NCBI GenBank assembly: GCA_902806565.1
Contig: CADCXA010000040.1
Span: forward strand, 419,657-483,656
Source of the DNA: Hypoxylon rubiginosum
Taxonomy: Eukaryota > Ascomycota > Sordariomycetes > Xylariales > Hypoxylaceae
Direction of reading: 5' to 3'
DNA length: 64,000 nucleotides
Shown: positions 59,742 to 64,000 of the stretch, in pieces
Layout: every line of letters begins with the position of its first letter
Numbering within the stretch: the stretch's first letter is position 1
The notes under the pieces: model-generated
Databases searched by the model: none
What the model saw: only the letters and a program-made list of their open reading frames with translations
What the model was told of the DNA's origin: nothing
Translations under genes and position numbers: made by a program

Positions 59742-59798
59742 GAATTTATTAGATATTTAAATACCAAATATTTAAGAATTTACTAAATATTTAAATAC
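59742..59798. repeat. Direct repeat differing only by transitions
   Basis: Two 23-bp copies, 59742-59764 and 59776-59798, differ at two positions, one T/C and one G/A. They lie just upstream of the A-rich stretch that contains the gag relic and might be part of a decayed LTR. Confidence 0.6.
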
Positions 59799-61082
59799 TT
59801 ATATAAACAAATAAAAAATATAAAAAAAAGTAAATTCCTTTTATAATTACTTTTTTTAGTTATTATTTTAAGTATATATTTACTTTTTAAATATATAAAA
59901 AAAATCTTTTAAATTTTATATATATATTTAAATTATTTTATATTTATTATTATTACTTTTAAATTAAAAACCTTATTAATATCACGGCTTATAATATTAT
60001 AATAATTTTTTAGTTAATAATAACATATTAATTTAAATATTACTATAAATAAAAACCTTTTAATAAATCAAGAAAAAAATAAATTTTTAAATAACTATAA
60101 ATTAATAAATAAAAAATAAAATAACGTTAAACTTAAAATTAAAAAATAAAAAAAAAAATCACTAAAAAAATAAATAACTTAACTTATATTTAATTTAATT
60201 TAATTATTAATAAATAATTTTTTATTTTTAAATAAAATTAATAAATATTTTAATAATATAGTTATTACTAGTTAATAAATAATAACTAAAATCCAGGATC
60301 TTAAAAAAATAACTAATTTTAAAAAAAAACTTTAAATATTAAAAAACCATATAAAATAAATTATAATTATTTAGTTTAAAAGATATAAATTTAAAAACCT
60401 TAAATAATATAATAATAATATAAACTTAAATAAATTTAATATTTAAATTTAAACTTTTTTAAAATTTTATAAAATATTTATTTATAATGAAAAATAAAAA
60501 GTTCTAATAATTTAAAACTTTTTAACTAGAAATGTTTTTAAGTAATTTAAGTTTATTTTTTATAACTTTTTTAAATTCCTATTTAAAAATTAAAATCTAA
60601 TCATTTAAATAATTTTTAAAAATTTTAATATTTTTATTAATAAATTTTATAAAATATATAATAACTTTAATAAAAAATAAATAATAAAATAACGTTTTAT
60701 ATAACTTAAATAAACTAAATTAATAATTATTTACATAATAAAATTTAAAAAATAAACGGTTTAAACCGATATTTTTAAAAATAAATAATTTATTTTTTTA
60801 TATAAAAAATTTAAATAATAAATTAAAAATAAAATTTATTATTTTAATTAACTTAAAAAGTTTAAAAATTATTATAAAAAAATTATTAAAATTAATAACT
60901 AATAATTTTAATATAAAAAAAAAAAAGAAAAAACTAAGGTTTTATTTTAAGGAATTAAAAAAACTAAAAATTAATAATAAACTTTTAATATAACCACTAG
61001 ATTTTATTTTAAACCTATAAATATTAATAAAATCCAGAAAAAAAAAAACCTAAAAAGTAAAAAAAACTTTAAAAATATTAAA

Positions 61083-61124
61083 TATTTTAACTACGAAAAA
61101 AAAAAACATTATAAAAACTAATAT
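61083..61124 (+). pseudogene. Decayed retrotransposon gag zinc knuckle
   Basis: On the plus strand, the frame 61083-61124 has the exact spacing of a CX2CX4HX4C knuckle. The histidine is retained (CAT, 61107-61109) and the three cysteine positions are all Tyr codons (TAT 61083, TAC 61092, TAT 61122), each one G-to-A step from a Cys codon. A TAA sits at 61119. TG-to-TA is the RIP change seen from the opposite strand. The surrounding strand is A-rich, as expected for a Lys-rich gag on the plus strand. It is a relic with no coding capacity. Confidence 0.5.
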
Positions 61125-64000
61125 TAAACTATAAAAAAACAACCTTACGTTTTTAAATTTAAACTTAAGAAAATTATAATTATTAAAATTAAAACTTTTT
61201 ATATAACTATAATAAAAATTACTTTAAAAAAAATATTTAAAGAAAAATATATTATAAAACATTAGTTTATTTATATTAATAACTTTTATTATATTTATAA
61301 AAAAAAAAAAACACCGTTAAATATACTTTAAAATAAAATAATAAAAATAATAACTTAAAAAAAAATAAATATTATTATTATAATAAATCTTAATAACCTT
61401 AATATTTTTAAACTTATTATAAATACTTTAAATTTAATAAAAATTAAAACGTTATTATAAAAAAATATATATATTATTTATTAATAATTTATAATTTATA
61501 TAACTTTTTAATAATAAATAAATATTTTAATAATTAAAAAACAATAAAAAGTAAAATAAAAAAAAAAGAGTTTATTAAAAAACTTAATAATATAATAAAT
61601 AAATTAATTATTAATAAAAAAAAAAAATTTAACAATATAATATAATAATTTTATAAATAATAAAAACTAATTTAAACTTTAAATAAATAAAAAATATTTA
61701 TAAATCACGATTTAATTTATTATATTATAAAACTAAAAAATATTTTCTTTTAACTACTTATATTAAAAACAATTAAAAATAATAATATAACCTAATAAAT
61801 AAATAAATACGTAAAATAAAACGATAATTTATATAAAAATAAATAATAATAAATATATAATACTTTAAAAATAACTTATTTATAATAATATTAATTTATT
61901 AAAAAAAAACACTAAAAAATATTTAAGTATTATATGGTAAAAATACTTCTTTTTATTTTAATAACCTTATTAAAATTATCTTATTTTAAACTTTTAAAAA
62001 GTAACTAAAAAACAAAATACTAAAAAATTATATATAAATAACTATATTTTTTATATTATAAATCTTTATATAATAAATATAAATAAATAAAAAAATTATA
62101 TTAAACTATAAATTAACAAATTAATAATTAGTTAAATATATAAGAAATTTAATTCTTAGTTAAACATTTAAAAAACTTAAAATTAAAATTAAAATATTAT
62201 TATATTATAAAAAAATTAAAATATTAATAATTGTTTAATAAAAATAAATAAATTCTTATAAAAGGATTTATTTTTAAAAGATTATTTAATAATATTTTTA
62301 TATTTTAAAAGAAAATAATGGTATTTTTAAAAAATTTATTAAAACGTTTATACTAAAAAAATATATAAGGATTTTAAAATCCTTAACATTTAAATTATAA
62401 GAAATTATTTTAGATTTTTTATTTTAAATACTTTTATATTTATTATATATTAAAAAAAATTAAAAATAAGTTTTAATTTTATTTAAAAAATAATAAGTTT
62501 ATATAATATTAATAAAAAAATATAAAAAAAGTTTATATAAAAATATATATAAATTATAATATTATTATATTTTATTTATTTTAACTATATAAATATATAA
62601 CTAAAAAAATTTAATAAAATAAGTATTTTAATATAACTTATAAAATACACGTTATATATAAAGTTATAATATTATAAAAATTATAAAAACATTTTAAAAG
62701 AATAAAAAATATAATGGCTTATTTTTAAAAAGAAATTAATAAAATTAAAGCTAAATAAAAACTCAGTTAAAAAATTAAAAAAAAAACTCTTTAAAAACCT
62801 TTAAAATATATAAATAATTAATTAAACTTAAATATTAAACTTAAATTTAATTTAAATAATAAAAAACAATTTAAATAACCGCCTACTAAGTGGCGAATCT
62901 ATTTAATTTTATAAAAAATCTTGTAAATTACCATTAAAAATAAAAATATAATAGTAACTTTAAAAAAAAAAAATAAAAAATAAAAATAATAATAGATTTA
63001 AAATCTAAGTTTAACTATATTTATCCTTAATTAATAAATAAGTATATTATATTATATAAAAATAAAAAAAAAATTTTCCTTATAAAAATTATAAATAAAT
63101 AATTTTCTAATTATAATAATAAATTTATATAAAAAGAAACTATAAATTTTAATATATAAATTAATAACCGCTTAAAAATACTCTTTTTTAATATAATAAA
63201 AATAAATAAAAATATTATTTTTAAATTACTTTAATTTAAAGTTAATAACTTATATATTAATTAAATAATAAAAAAAATAAATTAAATTCTAAAAAATATA
63301 AAAAAGTTAAAAATAAAAAACCAAATTACTATAAGTTATAATAATTATATTATAAATTTAATTAACTTTAAATTATTAAAAAATACTATATATATTTTTC
63401 TTATAAAATAAAAACTTAAATTTAACTAATTATAAAAATTTTTTAAAGAATTAAAAACGAAATTCATATTAATATTTTTAAAAGAAAAATTAATATTAAT
63501 TAACTTATTTAATTATATAATTTATAATTATAAAATCCCGATTAAAAACAAATAAAACGTTTATTTAAAATCCTTTTATTATTTAAAATAACAATAAGTA
63601 AAAGTTTTTAAATAATAAATAAAAAAAAATATAAAATAAAGTTTTATTAAAAAATTTAAATTTAACGTGGAATATTTAATTATAATAATAATAAAAAAAA
63701 ACCTTAATAAAACATAAAAATTAAATAAAAAAAAAACCTTATATATAAAATAGTTAATAATTACCGATTATTTAATATAATTATAATAAAAAACAAATAC
63801 TTTTTTACCTTATTTAAACATATAAAAAAGTAAGTTAATAACATTTAATAATTTATTACTTTTAATATAATTAATAAATATTATAAAATATAAATAACCG
63901 AGAAAAAAAAATAAAAAATAACATTTAAAATTTAATATAAATATTATAAATATTTAATAATACTTTAAAAACTTACTAATATATTTATAACTTTTTAATA

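Larger units (their letters stand above)
45855..64000. repeat. Extremely AT-rich, RIP-like repeat block (runs off window)
   Basis: More than 18 kb consisting almost only of A and T; lines I counted by eye have roughly 3-10% G+C. The remaining C is mostly in CT, CC and CG, while CA and its complement TG are rare, the dinucleotide pattern left by RIP (CpA to TpA). There is no intact reading frame and stops occur in all frames. A decayed gag zinc knuckle near 61.1 kb shows that at least part derives from a retroelement. The left edge is sharp. The right edge is outside the window. Confidence 0.9.

Noticed and set aside
45855..64000. Inserted mitochondrial DNA as the explanation for the AT block
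   Set aside because: The A/T content is far above that of mitochondrial genomes, no tRNA or respiratory gene traces are visible, and the CpA/TpG depletion points to RIP.

Overview
This window is nuclear DNA of a filamentous ascomycete (Pezizomycotina, most likely a Sordariomycete). The evidence is short introns of about 50-190 nt with CTAAC-like branch points, fungal gene content (Noc4, Atp4, Rad17, an Ipa1/UBE3D-type HECT_2 protein, Apq12, a questin-oxidase-like enzyme, a HET-domain protein), a eukaryotic tRNA-Glu, and a terminal 18-kb block almost without G or C that looks like repeat-induced point mutation (RIP).

Layout. (1) Bases 1-14.9 kb are gene-poor: one intronless bZIP transcription factor (7.1-9.0 kb, minus) sits between long stretches rich in microsatellites, homopolymers and TACC/GGTA-type repeats. 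(2) Bases 14.9-34.2 kb are a conserved housekeeping block: noc4(-)/atp4(+) share a bidirectional promoter; an Ipa1-like E2-binding protein(-) and a questin-oxidase-like protein(+) share another; then rad17(+), tRNA-Glu(+), a small orphan ORF(+), S-adenosylmethionine synthetase(-), GPN3 GTPase(+) and APQ12(-). I worked out exon structures from splice sites and reading frame. (3) Bases 34.2-45.8 kb are accessory: a HET-domain gene with an in-frame stop near its 3' end, three small putatively secreted proteins, a tRNA-like element with pol III boxes, and a fungal O-methyltransferase broken by two Gln-to-stop codons. (4) From about 45.85 kb to the window end there is no readable gene, only extremely AT-rich DNA with few CpA/TpG dinucleotides. 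A ghost of a retrotransposon gag zinc knuckle is still visible near 61.1 kb.

Reading the parts together: the left and centre hold ordinary conserved genes for ribosome assembly, respiration, checkpoint control, methyl-donor supply, RNA polymerase II assembly and nuclear envelope biology. The right third looks like the edge of a heterochromatic, RIP-inactivated transposon block (possibly centromeric, subtelomeric or another repeat island). The neighbouring O-methyltransferase carries exactly the C-to-T (CpA to TpA) stops expected if RIP leaked out of that block. I did not find a clearly new multi-gene system. The most noteworthy items are the RIP-type inactivation at the boundary, the in-frame stop extensions in the HET and orphan genes, the bZIP factor with a putative membrane segment, and the secreted-protein neighbourhood.
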